Shown here: positions 37,049 through 45,813 of the stretch, one piece after another
Layout: every line of letters begins with the position of its first letter
How positions within the stretch are numbered: position 1 is the first letter of the stretch
Assembly (NCBI RefSeq): GCF_003667315.2
Contig: NZ_RCTZ02000002.1
Location: 248,001 to 312,000 of the forward strand
Source of the DNA: Tropicibacter alexandrii
Lineage (GTDB): Bacteria; Pseudomonadota; Alphaproteobacteria; Rhodobacterales; Rhodobacteraceae
Direction: 5' to 3'
Length of the DNA stretch: 64,000 nucleotides
Translations under genes and position numbers: made by a program
The notes under the pieces: model-generated
Seen by the model: the letters and a program-made list of their open reading frames with translations, nothing else
Told to the model about the DNA's origin: nothing
The model's database searches: none

Positions 37049-37840
37049 TCAACCGCATCCGCGCAGGAACTTGAGGACAGCCGCGTTGAAACCGTCGGGG
37101 CAGTCCACATTGACCGCATGACCGCCGGGCAGATCCGTGATGCCAATCGCGGGATGCGCTTCCGCCAACCAGTTGCGCAAGGGCTGGAATTTCCGCTCGT
37201 AGCGACCGTTGACCAGTAAGGTCGGCACGGACACTGCGCCCAAGCGGCGACGCACGGACAATCGCGGCAGCCCCTCTTGCATCAACAGCGCCATGGTCTC
37301 AGGGCGGATCGTGTCGGCGCGCTGTGCAAGCCGCCGTCGCAGGTCGGGCGGAAAGCGCCTTGCATGCGCCGGGTGATACGGCAACTGCCGCAGCGCATCC
37401 GTGCCACCCGCGCGGATCGTGGTGACGAGCTGCCGCCGCGCTTCGAGCGCGTCTTCTGTCTCGGCCCCGCGCAGGGTTGCATTCGCATTGGTAAAGACAA
37501 CCCCGGTGCAGGCCTCGGGGAACGTCAGGGCATAGCCCAGCACGATCCCGGCCCCAAAGCTCTGGCCGCACAGGTGCCACCGCGCGATGCCCAGCGATCT
37601 GCGTATCTGATCCAGCGCCTCGATGATGCTGTCGGGGCGCGCTTGCGTGGGATGCTCTGGGGCGGGGCTTTGGCGGTGTCCGGGAAGATCGACGCGGATC
37701 AGGCGGAACTGCTTGGACAGGGCGAGGTTGGGCTCCCACACTTCGCGGCTGACCAACAGGCCATGCACCATCAGCAAAGGCGGCAACCCGGTATCGGGCG
37801 CCGCCTCATAGGCGAGGGTCGCTGCCGGGACCCCGGTCAA
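37049..37840 (-). CDS. Alpha/beta hydrolase
   Basis: This 263-residue alpha/beta hydrolase has the oxyanion region LMVHGLLVSREVWEPN near residue 23, the nucleophile elbow CGQSFGAG (Ser about 94) and a late histidine in LPGGHAVNVDCPDGF. The substrate is unknown; esterase or enol-lactonase activity is plausible. The start is TTG 37840, which overlaps the stop of the upstream hydrolase (TTGA), so the two are translationally coupled. A later ATG would remove conserved N-terminal residues. The gene ends against the terminator of the ABC operon. Confidence 0.82.
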   Translation of the reverse strand: MTGVPAATLAYEAAPDTGLPPLLMVHGLLVSREVWEPNLALSKQFRLIRVDLPGHRQSPAPEHPTQARPDSIIEALDQIRRSLGIARWHLCGQSFGAGIVLGYALTFPEACTGVVFTNANATLRGAETEDALEARRQLVTTIRAGGTDALRQLPYHPAHARRFPPDLRRRLAQRADTIRPETMALLMQEGLPRLSVRRRLGAVSVPTLLVNGRYERKFQPLRNWLAEAHPAIGITDLPGGHAVNVDCPDGFNAAVLKFLRGCG

Positions 37841-38541
37841 ATCACCGACCGATCCTGCAACCAGCGTTGTACCGTTTGCGCGACAGCCTCGGGCTGTTCG
37901 AACGGCAGCAGGTGTCCGGCCCCTTCAATCACCACGGACCTCGCATCGGGGATTTGCGCCGCAACGCCGTCATGCACGTCCTTGGTCGACAGGTGATCCT
38001 CGTCTCCGGTGATCAACAGCACGGGAAAGGGAAAATCGCCGATATAGCGCGTCGCATCCGGGCGATGCAGCAGGGCGAGGTTCTGGCGTTCATGGACCTC
38101 CGGCCCACAGTCGATGACCATCTGGCGGATACGCGCCACGAGGGCGTCATTCTGGCCACCGGCCTTGGACAAGACCTTGGGCGCCCAGTTCCGCGCATAG
38201 CTGACCATGTCGGCATTGGCCCCGTCGATGCGGGTTTGCCTGTGCGCCTGTTCGCCAGCGCCCGGACCTTCGGCACTGGTGCTGGACAGGACCATGGCCT
38301 TGATCCGGTCCGGGGCCTGCCGCCCCATTTCCATCGCCACGCGACCACCCATGGAATGCGCCATGACGATCAGATCGCCAGTTGTCGCGGCCAGCGCACG
38401 GCTGGCCATCTCTGGCAGGGTCGCGTCCTTGGTGGTGTCCGCGACATGGACCGCGTCCACATGCGACCGCAGCGTTTCAGCGATGGGGGACCAAGTGCGG
38501 GCGTCCGACATGATACCGGGAATGGTGACAAGTGTGACCAT
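37837..38541 (-). CDS. Alpha/beta hydrolase
   Basis: This 234-residue alpha/beta hydrolase shows the nucleophile elbow MAHSMGGRVAMEMG (Ser about 84) and the catalytic histidine in IEGAGHLLPFEQPEAVAQTVQRW (cited as GAGHLLPFEQPE), a pattern common among small esterases. The start was set at ATG 38541 (MVTLVTIPG); a TTG four codons upstream is possible. It is the first gene of a two-hydrolase unit and overlaps the second by 4 bases. No transport gene is linked directly; the orphan TctC gene lies upstream on the same strand but is separated by a strong terminator. Confidence 0.82.
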   Translation of the reverse strand: MVTLVTIPGIMSDARTWSPIAETLRSHVDAVHVADTTKDATLPEMASRALAATTGDLIVMAHSMGGRVAMEMGRQAPDRIKAMVLSSTSAEGPGAGEQAHRQTRIDGANADMVSYARNWAPKVLSKAGGQNDALVARIRQMVIDCGPEVHERQNLALLHRPDATRYIGDFPFPVLLITGDEDHLSTKDVHDGVAAQIPDARSVVIEGAGHLLPFEQPEAVAQTVQRWLQDRSVI

Positions 38542-38640
38542 CGGGAAATCCAATCTTTGGTAGCGTGCTTTGCTGCGATGCTAACAGGGCCGCATGGGGT
38601 CGGAACCTGATCATAGGTTAGTGCAGCCCCAACACAAACA

Positions 38641-38669
38641 CCCCCCGGCGCGGGAGCGGCACCGGGGGG
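38641..38669 (-). terminator. Rho-independent terminator of the orphan tctC gene
   Basis: CCCCCCGG and CCGGGGGG form an 8-bp GC stem, extended past one mismatch by two more pairs. On the minus strand it is followed by TGTTTGTGTT. It lies 43 bases after the tctC stop and separates it from the hydrolase pair. Confidence 0.75.
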
Positions 38670-38711
38670 GCTTGGTCGGGATGCACCCGGCCGGAGTGTT
38701 TTACGGCGCGG

Positions 38712-39692
38712 TCACTTGATCCCGGCGGCCTGAAGCCCCTTGACCGCGAGGGTATCCAGCTTCTTCGCAAACTCCGTGTAGTCATCCGGGCCAAGGAAGC
38801 GCGGCACGACCCCGGACAAGGCCTCGTACTCTTTGAAGTCCTGCGAATTCACCGCCTCGCGCAGACCCTCTGCCAGTTTCTGCTTGATCTCGTCGGGGAC
38901 GCCTGCCGGGGCGACCAGCCCCCGGATCTGCTGCCAATCGGTGTCCACGTCATAGCCCATCTCGGTATAGGTCGGCGCGTCGGGCAGGGCGGGGTTGCGC
39001 TGATCCGACAGAACGCCGATCACCCGGACGCGGCCCGCCTCGACGAACTCGCGCAGCGATCCCGCATTGGCCGAGCCGACATCCACATGACCGCCCAGAA
39101 CATTGGCAATGGTGTCGGCGGTCTTGTTGTAGCCGACCCAGTTGATGTCGATCCCGGCAGCATTGGTTGCCAGTTCGGACGCTACGTTCGAAACCGACCC
39201 GATGGACCCAAAGCCCCCGACATTCGGCAACTCGCCGCTGGCCTTCACAGCCGCGACGAACGCGTCGAACGTCTGGTAGGGGCTGTCTGCCGATACGAAC
39301 AGCATGTAGCTGTCCTGCTGCAACATGGAGATCCAATCGAAATCATCGATGGTAAAGACGCCCTCTAGGCTGGTCTTCATCGCGGTGAATTGCGTCAGCG
39401 TGTTGACCCCCAGCGTGTAGCCATCGGGCTTGGCTGCCTTGACGATGGTCATCTGCGTTGCGCCGCCGCCGCCGGGTTTGTTGACCACGACCACCTCTTG
39501 GCCGAACACCGGCTCGGCGGCGCGGGCAAGGTTGCGCGCCAGAATATCGGTTGGGCCGCCGGGCCCGTTCGGGATGACGATTTCGATGGTCCGGCTTGGC
39601 CAATCGGCGGCCTCGTCAGCACATGCGGCGGTGGCGGCGACCATGACGCTTGCGGCAACGGAGACACCGCGCAGCAAAGACTGAATGCTCAT
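38712..39692 (-). CDS. Orphan TTT receptor (Bug family TctC-like)
   Basis: This 326-residue periplasmic binding protein has a signal peptide ending near ACADEAAD, then VIPNGPGGPTDILARNL and VVNKPGGGGATQMTIV, the carboxylate-binding loops of Bug receptors. It resembles the operon-encoded TctC at 10651-11640 along its length (for example GVNTLTQFTAM against GVNTVTHLTGM). No TctA or TctB gene is near, so it may feed the TctBA encoded about 30 kb away or act as a sensor. The start ATG 39692 follows GGGAGAAG; long upstream extensions are not credible. A promoter-like TTGTTG-N17-TATGCA and an inverted repeat lie just upstream. Confidence 0.9.
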   Translation of the reverse strand: MSIQSLLRGVSVAASVMVAATAACADEAADWPSRTIEIVIPNGPGGPTDILARNLARAAEPVFGQEVVVVNKPGGGGATQMTIVKAAKPDGYTLGVNTLTQFTAMKTSLEGVFTIDDFDWISMLQQDSYMLFVSADSPYQTFDAFVAAVKASGELPNVGGFGSIGSVSNVASELATNAAGIDINWVGYNKTADTIANVLGGHVDVGSANAGSLREFVEAGRVRVIGVLSDQRNPALPDAPTYTEMGYDVDTDWQQIRGLVAPAGVPDEIKQKLAEGLREAVNSQDFKEYEALSGVVPRFLGPDDYTEFAKKLDTLAVKGLQAAGIK

Positions 39693-39712
39693 TTTTCTTC
39701 TCCCTGTTATGT

Positions 39713-39739
39713 TTGCATACATTTCAAAATTGAATGCAA
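39713..39739. promoter_or_regulatory. Candidate operator/promoter region of the orphan tctC gene
   Basis: TTGCAT (39713-39718) and ATGCAA (39734-39739) form a perfect inverted repeat 15 bases apart. On the minus strand the repeat overlaps a possible promoter, TTGTTG, 17 bases, TATGCA. The TGTATGC element here (minus strand) and AATTGTATGC at 39900-39891 share the core of the 15-base repeats at 20704 and 22728. Confidence 0.45.
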
Positions 39740-39956
39740 CAAAAGGGTCATCTGAAAGCCGTGCCTGTTGAAGTGGACCTTTGGTTAGGGCTGGCTGCAC
39801 ATATTCTTGTGGCAGATTTTGCCAAGTTTCATTGCCATGAATCGACCCGAATTCCACAATGGGGGCCATGTGATCAGCAGCGAAACCGGCGCATACAATT
39901 AGCCGATTGATGGTGTTTCGTGCTGGCATGCACGCAACAGAACAGGGAGATCAGAT

Positions 39957-40682
39957 ATGCAATCCGCAACAGAAGGCCGGGCCTTTGTCCTTGTCCACGG
40001 GGCTGGACACGGGGGCTGGATGTGGAAGAGGGTCAGGGACCAGCTGCACGCCAAAGGGCACCGCGTCTTTACGCCCACGCTGACCGGGCTTGGCGAACGC
40101 TCGCACCTGATGAGCGGCGACATCACGTTGCAGACCCATATCGACGACGTCGTCAATGTCTTCGAATGGGAGGACTTGACCGATGCGGTTCTGGTCGGTC
40201 ATTCCTATGCAGGTTGGGTCGTCACCGGCGCGATGGAGCATCTCGAAGACCGGGTGTCGGGGATCGTCTACCTCGATGCCTTCCTGCCCGAGGACGGCCA
40301 GCGCGGCATGGATTTCCTGAACGAGCAGCAGACCGCCGCCTTCGAAGAAGCGCGGGCGAAGGGCGAAGTCTCGCGTCCCGGCCCTACCTCCAAGGCGCTG
40401 CGTATCCAGTCGGAGGAGGACGCGGCTTGGGTCGATTCCAAGATCACCCAGCAGCCCATCGGTGTGTCCCTTCAGGCATTGGACCTGAGCGGTGCGCGGG
40501 ATCGGGTGGCGAAAAAGCTTTACGTCCGTGCGCCCCTCTTTCCGCAACCGCGGTTCGATGCGGCGCTGGAACGCTGCCAAGCGGATGACAGCTGGAAAAC
40601 CATCGTCATGGACAGCTGCGGCCATGATCCGATGATCGACGATCCGGATGCCGTGGTTGCCCTGCTTGAGGACATGCTGTGA
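39957..40682 (+). CDS. Alpha/beta hydrolase, methylesterase/hydroxynitrile lyase-like (EstC type)
   Basis: This 241-residue enzyme begins FVLVHGAGHGGWMWKRV near residue 11 and has GHSYAGWVVTGAM as nucleophile elbow (Ser about 83) and DSCGHDPMIDDPDAV with the histidine near the C-terminus. These match the salicylate-esterase/hydroxynitrile-lyase group of alpha/beta hydrolases. The ribosome site CAGGGAGAT lies upstream. It is divergent from the orphan tctC, and its stop overlaps the next gene (GTGA), so it is coupled to the binding-protein-like gene. A hydrolytic step on an ester or lactone is likely; the lyase reaction is less so. Confidence 0.85.
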   Translation: MQSATEGRAFVLVHGAGHGGWMWKRVRDQLHAKGHRVFTPTLTGLGERSHLMSGDITLQTHIDDVVNVFEWEDLTDAVLVGHSYAGWVVTGAMEHLEDRVSGIVYLDAFLPEDGQRGMDFLNEQQTAAFEEARAKGEVSRPGPTSKALRIQSEEDAAWVDSKITQQPIGVSLQALDLSGARDRVAKKLYVRAPLFPQPRFDAALERCQADDSWKTIVMDSCGHDPMIDDPDAVVALLEDML

Positions 40683-41374
40683 GCCGATCCGCCGTGACCG
40701 TCCTTGCGCCAGCGGCCTTTGCGTCGGCTTTGAACGCGCTGGCGAAAGAGATGGACCCGGGCTTGGTCTCTTTCGCCTACGGCCCCGCCACAGGCCCGGC
40801 CCCGAACAGCATCACCAGCCGATTGCAAGCGGGCGCGCCGTTCGACCTTGTGATCTTGCCCATGGGTCTGGCCGAGGCCGAGAGCGCCGCCGGTCGGTTG
40901 GTCGGCGCGCCGGTCCGCGTCTTTGCCTCGACCGTTGCGTTCTGCGTGGCGTCGGGGACCGAGGTCCCGGACCTGTCGACCGAGGCGGGCCTTTGGAAAG
41001 CCCTGTCCGATGCCCCGTCGATTGGACTTTCGGCAGCGGGCAGCGGCAGGTTCTTCCGCCAAGTTTTGGTGCCTGCATCGGTCCAAACGGACGCGCTGGC
41101 GGCGAAATTGCAGACCATCACCGATCGCCCCGTTGGGCAGGCGGTTGCCGAAGGGCGGGTCGCGCTTGGTTTCCAGCAGAAGGCCGAGCTTCTGGAGGTG
41201 GACGGGATCACGGTTATCGACGATCTGGCCGATGTGGCGCGCAACGACACATGGCTTGCGCTTGCACGGCGGGCAGGTGGCCAAAGTCCTGCCGAGAATG
41301 CCTTGCTCGACCACATGCGCTCGGCGCGCGGTCGGCACATTTTGGCAGAGCATGGTCTGACGCCCGCGCCGTGA
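40679..41374 (+). CDS. ModA-like substrate-binding domain protein without signal peptide
   Basis: This 231-residue protein has the outline of a bacterial extracellular solute-binding (ModA-type) fold, with AYGPATGPAPNSITSRLQAGAPFDLVILP near residue 33 (cited as GAPFDLVILP) and GLSAAGSGRFFRQVL in the second lobe. It lacks a signal peptide: the chain starts SRSAVTVLAPAAF directly with the first strand of the fold. It starts at GTG 40679, overlapping the hydrolase stop (GTGA). Leaderless relatives are known in Proteobacteria, and their role is unclear; an intracellular binding or sensory function is possible. No ABC permease is adjacent. Confidence 0.7.
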   Translation: MSRSAVTVLAPAAFASALNALAKEMDPGLVSFAYGPATGPAPNSITSRLQAGAPFDLVILPMGLAEAESAAGRLVGAPVRVFASTVAFCVASGTEVPDLSTEAGLWKALSDAPSIGLSAAGSGRFFRQVLVPASVQTDALAAKLQTITDRPVGQAVAEGRVALGFQQKAELLEVDGITVIDDLADVARNDTWLALARRAGGQSPAENALLDHMRSARGRHILAEHGLTPAP

Positions 41375-41600
41375 TGTCCCAAACCCGGCGGGGGAGTGGG
41401 TGCGATCGACGCCCTTGCGCGCGTTTCGGGATTTGCAAATGCTGTCAGCGTCATGGCCAAGGTCATCCTGCACGATGCTCTGGGTCGGCAAGCCATGCGA
41501 ACCCCTTTTGTGAACGCGGGTTAGTCACTTCTTCAGCTATTGACGGGATGCTGTACGGCGTCCCTCGTGATGGCTGCCGAGGACATCCGCCTCATCAAGA

Positions 41601-44138
41601 ATGGGTTTCGGCTTGGCCGCAACATTTGACGTCTTTTACCTCGGCACCGCTGCCGATATCGACCCGACAGAGGGTAACAGCGCCTCGGAGAACGCCGGTG
41701 CGCTGGTTGGCACGACCTTTGGCAGCATCGCGGCCCCGCTCTTCAATCAAATCCAGAGCTTTGCCCCCGGAACGGCGGGTTTCGGCGGCGGCAACACCGC
41801 TGGCTATGATGTAGACAACACCGTCACCAACGACCAGTTCACCATTGATGGCGGGCCGGATCAGACCTTGGACGGCACGGCGATCTACAACGCCACGATC
41901 ACCTACGCAGACGGCTCTACCGCGACCATAACCGCGACTTTGGTGCAGGATACGGCTGGCAATCTCTACCTGATGCCAGAAGCGACCGTCAACGCGGACC
42001 AAGCGGCGCTGGAGGCAATGCCGATCAGGTCGCTGACGTTGAACAGTGTGTCCTCGACACCGTCCTATGCCATCGGGGATCGCGTCGCGGGCAGCTATCC
42101 CGATGCCGTCGTCGATGGCACCGCAGGCAACGATTCCATGGGCGTCGGCTATACCGACGGCGAGGGCGATCAGATCACGTCGGGCGATGACAGCATCGAT
42201 GCGGGCGCGGGCAACGACTTGGTTGCGGCCGGTGATGGCAACGACACGATTGCTGGTGGTCTGGGCGACGACACCATCTATTACGGTCTGGGCGATGACT
42301 CGGTTCTGGGCGGCGACGGCGCCGATTTGATCGATGACGTCAGCGGTTCTGTCTATGCGACGGGGGCCAACTTCCTTGATGGGGGCGCTGGCAACGACAC
42401 CATCTATGGCGGCAACTCCACGGATACGATCCTTGGCGGGGAAGGCAATGACTGGATTCAGGCGCATGACGGCGATGACGTCATCAAGGGGGGCACGGAC
42501 GCCGATACGATCAATGCCGACTTGGGCGATGACACGATCCAGCTGGAAGACGATTTCGGCAACGACTCCATTTCGGGCGGCAGTGGGAACGAGAACAATG
42601 GCGGCGACGTCCTTGACCTGAGCCTTGTCACGCAGGACACGACGGTCGATTTGACGTCGAGCAACCCTGAAAACGGGTCGATTTCGAACGGGACCGGCAC
42701 GGCGACCTTCATGGATATCGAGAACCTCGTTCTGGGGGGTGGCCGCGACACGGTCGTGCTGGCCGATGGGTCGGGCAGCGATACGATGCAAGCCTTCGAC
42801 ATGGCCGACAGCGGCGACGGCACCACCAACGACCGGCTGGATGTCGCGGGGCTGACCTCGGATGGTGGCACGACACCGGTCACCACGGCGGATGTTGTCG
42901 TCACCGACGATGGCGCGGGCAACGCGGTTCTGACCTTCCCGGGCGGCGAGAGCATCACACTGCTGGGGGTGGCACCGGCCTCGTTGGGCAGCGCGGCGGA
43001 CCTGAACGCGATCGGCATTCCGATGCCCCTCGACTACATCGTCGAGGGCACCGCAGGCGCAGATCTGATCGACGGGGCGTTCGCCGCCGATCCCGAAGGC
43101 GACATGGTCGACGCGGGCGACAACCTCGCCGGCAACAATGATGACAGCATCCTGTCCGGGGCGGGCGACGATACCGTGCTTGCCGGCGCAGGCAATGACA
43201 CGCTGGTCGGCGGCATCGGGGATGACAGCCTGCAGGGCGGTACCGGCGTCGATACCTTCGTCTACGCGGCGGGTGACGGCAACGATACGATCACCGATTT
43301 CAACTTTGGCAACACCGGCACGCTGAGCGACGGGATCACGACCAACAACGATTTCGTCGACCTTTCGGGCTTTTACGACGACATCTGGGAACTGCACGCC
43401 GATCAGGCCGACGACGGTCAATTGAACCAGTCCAACGACGGCGTCGGCGGGGTCGATTATTCCGACAATACCCAGTTTGGCACCGGATCGCTGACCTTCA
43501 CAGGGGCCAGTGCTGACGGCGCGTTCTTTACCGTGGAGAACACCGGCGTCGTCTGCTTCACCTCCGGCACCGCCATTCGCACCCCCCGTGGTGATGTCCT
43601 GATCGACGACCTGCGCGTCGGCGATTTGGTCAGCACCGTGGACAACGGCCTGCAGCCCATCCGCTGGATCGGGCGGCGGCATGTGGACCACGCCAGCTTG
43701 CAGGCCGCCCCCAATCTGCGCCCTGTCCTGATCCGCAAAGGCCTGCTGGGGGTCGCGCGGGACCTTCTTGTGTCGCCTCAGCATGGCATACTGATCGGGC
43801 GTGATCATCTGGTCCGCGCCAAGCATCTGGCCGAAGCGCCAAGAAGCCGGATTCGCATCGCCCACGGTAAGAGCGACGTCACCTACATCCACCTGATGTT
43901 CGACGCCCATCAGATCATATGGGCCGAAAACCTGCCCTCGGAGAGCTTTTATCCCGGCCCGGTTGCGCAGAAAACGATTGCACCGGAACCGCTGAGGGAA
44001 CTGCGCGCCCTGTTCCCCGATGTCGTCTCGTCACGGGTCTCCCTTAGTCAGATCGAGAAGGAATATGGCGAACCGGCCCGGTTGTTCATACCGAGGAAGT
44101 CAGCGCAGACGGTTTTTCACATGGCGCGGGCGGGCTGA
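41601..44138 (+). CDS. Hint-domain protein with RTX calcium-binding repeats
   Basis: This 845-residue acidic protein is likely secreted. RTX nonapeptides of the GGxGxDx type (GNDTIAGGLGDDTIYYG) occur at about residues 174-330 and again at 500-563 (GNDTLVGGIGDDSLQGG). A Hint domain starts at Cys652 (VCFTSGTAIRTPRG) with LLVSPQHGILI and HLMFDAHQIIWAENLPSES, so it may cleave itself. No N-terminal signal peptide is seen, which fits type I export, although the C-terminal Hint domain is unusual for that route. The conserved family N-terminus (AATFDVFYLG) begins six residues after the ATG, and no good ribosome site precedes it, so a TTG start at 41613 is possible. Function is unknown; such proteins are frequent in Rhodobacteraceae. 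Confidence 0.85.
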   Translation: MGFGLAATFDVFYLGTAADIDPTEGNSASENAGALVGTTFGSIAAPLFNQIQSFAPGTAGFGGGNTAGYDVDNTVTNDQFTIDGGPDQTLDGTAIYNATITYADGSTATITATLVQDTAGNLYLMPEATVNADQAALEAMPIRSLTLNSVSSTPSYAIGDRVAGSYPDAVVDGTAGNDSMGVGYTDGEGDQITSGDDSIDAGAGNDLVAAGDGNDTIAGGLGDDTIYYGLGDDSVLGGDGADLIDDVSGSVYATGANFLDGGAGNDTIYGGNSTDTILGGEGNDWIQAHDGDDVIKGGTDADTINADLGDDTIQLEDDFGNDSISGGSGNENNGGDVLDLSLVTQDTTVDLTSSNPENGSISNGTGTATFMDIENLVLGGGRDTVVLADGSGSDTMQAFDMADSGDGTTNDRLDVAGLTSDGGTTPVTTADVVVTDDGAGNAVLTFPGGESITLLGVAPASLGSAADLNAIGIPMPLDYIVEGTAGADLIDGAFAADPEGDMVDAGDNLAGNNDDSILSGAGDDTVLAGAGNDTLVGGIGDDSLQGGTGVDTFVYAAGDGNDTITDFNFGNTGTLSDGITTNNDFVDLSGFYDDIWELHADQADDGQLNQSNDGVGGVDYSDNTQFGTGSLTFTGASADGAFFTVENTGVVCFTSGTAIRTPRGDVLIDDLRVGDLVSTVDNGLQPIRWIGRRHVDHASLQAAPNLRPVLIRKGLLGVARDLLVSPQHGILIGRDHLVRAKHLAEAPRSRIRIAHGKSDVTYIHLMFDAHQIIWAENLPSESFYPGPVAQKTIAPEPLRELRALFPDVVSSRVSLSQIEKEYGEPARLFIPRKSAQTVFHMARAG

Positions 44139-44152
44139 TCGTCCGGTCCATT

Positions 44153-44278
44153 CATGGCAAGGGCCCCCGATATTCGCTGACCGACAGCCAGAAACATCCG
44201 CAACCGGCGCGCTATGGCATCGCAGATTTCTGGCAACTTGGTGGCCATTCCGCCCTTGGTTCGACCCATCGCACCGAC
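44153..44278 (-). pseudogene. IS5-family transposase remnant
   Basis: The minus strand reads VGAMGRTKGGMATKL, then PEICDAIARRLRMFL and AVGQ, over about 42 codons without a start of its own. This resembles the GRTKGG...TKLHAV.D..GRPLRMFL..GQ.SD segment at the catalytic core of IS5-type DDE transposases, with drifted residues and both ends missing. The frame stops soon after, at the TGA near 44117. It fills the gap between the two converging Hint-domain genes and is in frame just beyond the stop of the second one. No terminal inverted repeats were found, so only an old internal fragment survives. Confidence 0.6.
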
Positions 44279-44290
44279 AGGGGGCAGAAT

Positions 44291-45439
44291 TCAACTCAGA
44301 TTGACGGTATGGCCGGAGGCCTTCGCCGGTGCCAGTGTCACCAGCGGCTGATGGTTCTTGCGGTGTCGTTGAGCCAGTTGTTGACCCTTGCGGCCGCCGA
44401 TGCATTTGCGGGCAGGTCTGGGAAGTTCGGTCACATACATCAACTCGGGAAACAGCCTCAGGACATCGGCGCGCGCTTCCGGGCCAAGCGACTGCATTGC
44501 CACCGGACCTGTAAAAAGGCTCTCGGTCGGGGCGCCATTGGCGTAGATGATCTCGTGCTGGTCGAACAGCAGATGGAAATATTCGACCTCGTCCTCGTCC
44601 TGAACGATCTCGACCTCATCAAGGTCAAGAAGATGCTTGGCTGCGACCAGAACTTCGCCGACCGCGAACATCCGCTTCACGATGGACGACTGCACCAGTA
44701 TCCTGTGCTGAGGGGACACACAGAAGTCCTGAAGCGGTACGCGCTCGCCGAGGGATTTGGCCCGAATGCGGATCGGGCGAAGCTGCGGCGCGGCCTGCAG
44801 TTCGGCTTGGGTCACCTTGCGCCGACCGACCCACCGAAGCGGCTGACACCCGTGATCGAGTGTGACCACCATATCCCCCGGCGCGAGGTCCTCGACCGCG
44901 GTGGGACCCTGATCGGTTTCGATAAGGGCCCCGCGAGCAAAACATATGAGACTGCTGTAAGCCACTTGGGGCTCCGAGTCCGGGGTGGAGCCAAAGAGCG
45001 TGGGCACGTCGTAGCTGACATTGTAGGTGACGCCCGGATCGATCGGGCGTTCGGACGCAAAGCCGACCACCGTGTTCCCGAAAAGGAATGTCGTCCCTGT
45101 CATGGCATAGATGCGAAAGGACTCTCCTGTGCCGGGGTCTGTCAGGGTATAGGCATATTCGGGTTCGATCCCGCCATCGAGATTGAACAACGTAGTCGCC
45201 GTGGACGAGACTTGGGCCGTCAACAGGGTGACATCGCCATCCTCGAACATGAGGTCGTCGTCATTGATCGTAATGACCTGACCGTTCAGGTTGCCGAATG
45301 TAACGGTCGCTCCGTCGGCATCAGGGTCGCCGTCCGTACCAAATGGGAAAAAGCTCGCCTCCGGAGAGGACAGCCAGTTGGTCGCCGAATATTGGGTGAT
45401 GCTATTGGTGTTATACAGTAATAGGTCAAAGCTTGGCAC
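44291..45439 (-). CDS. Hint-domain protein
   Basis: This 382-residue protein has an N-terminal beta-rich region (about 1-160) and a Hint domain beginning at Cys166 (ICFARGALIETDQGPTAVEDL), with FCVSPQHRILV and HLLFDQHEIIYANGAPTESLF. The Hint part is clearly related to that of the convergent RTX protein, while the N-terminus is different and lacks RTX repeats. Start is GTG 45439 with GAGGGGGAA upstream. The C-terminal tail is basic (RKCIGGRKGQQLAQRHRK). Function unknown. The transposase remnant begins at the stop codon, so the original C-terminus may have been altered by the insertion. Confidence 0.82.
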   Translation of the reverse strand: MPSFDLLLYNTNSITQYSATNWLSSPEASFFPFGTDGDPDADGATVTFGNLNGQVITINDDDLMFEDGDVTLLTAQVSSTATTLFNLDGGIEPEYAYTLTDPGTGESFRIYAMTGTTFLFGNTVVGFASERPIDPGVTYNVSYDVPTLFGSTPDSEPQVAYSSLICFARGALIETDQGPTAVEDLAPGDMVVTLDHGCQPLRWVGRRKVTQAELQAAPQLRPIRIRAKSLGERVPLQDFCVSPQHRILVQSSIVKRMFAVGEVLVAAKHLLDLDEVEIVQDEDEVEYFHLLFDQHEIIYANGAPTESLFTGPVAMQSLGPEARADVLRLFPELMYVTELPRPARKCIGGRKGQQLAQRHRKNHQPLVTLAPAKASGHTVNLS

Positions 45440-45813
45440 AGGGTTCCCCCTCGTACAGTGTTACGTCGCAAGCCGCGCGAACCTCGGCACGTCCTTCGGC
45501 TTTTGGACTCCACAAAACCGGCTAATCATCCGTTTTTTCTGGTTTTTTTTGTGGCTTTTTCGGGAATTCGGTGTCCTGCGTGCAGTCTTAATACGGCAAA
45601 ACGTTTAACAGGTTGCTGAAATGGTCCAATCTGGACAACGATTTGAGACCACGGTTCCTCGTGTGTGCGGATACGCGGGGGATCGGGCTGGCGCGACTTG
45701 CCCCTTTCACGACCGTCGACCATGCGCCGGATTTGCAGGCCGGGTCGCGCATCGTGCTCGCTTTCCGGTCTGGGCACTTCCGGCTTCGGTGACGTTCCTG
45801 TACGGCTATCGTC
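45440..45813. other. 374-base intergenic region between Hint and IclR genes
   Basis: The region carries the divergent promoters by position. The left third is T-rich (TTTTTTCTGG, TTTTTTTTGTGG at 45533-45560). An open frame at 45592-45792 (TTG start at 45613, 59 residues, containing LRPRFLVCADTRGIGLARLA) has GC-rich third positions but no ribosome site and no recognisable family; it may be a tiny gene remnant. Nothing else was seen. Confidence 0.4.

Noticed and set aside
42110-42600. Short tandem repeats that might be taken for a CRISPR-like array
   Set aside because: The repeats are in frame and encode RTX nonapeptides; spacing is 27 bases without unique spacers.
41595-43910. 771-codon open frame antisense to the RTX/Hint gene
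   Set aside because: Low-complexity mirror of the RTX repeats; the plus strand carries clear RTX and Hint motifs.
45592-45792. 59-residue frame before the IclR gene
   Set aside because: Coding-like third positions but no ribosome site or family; kept only as a note in the intergenic entry.
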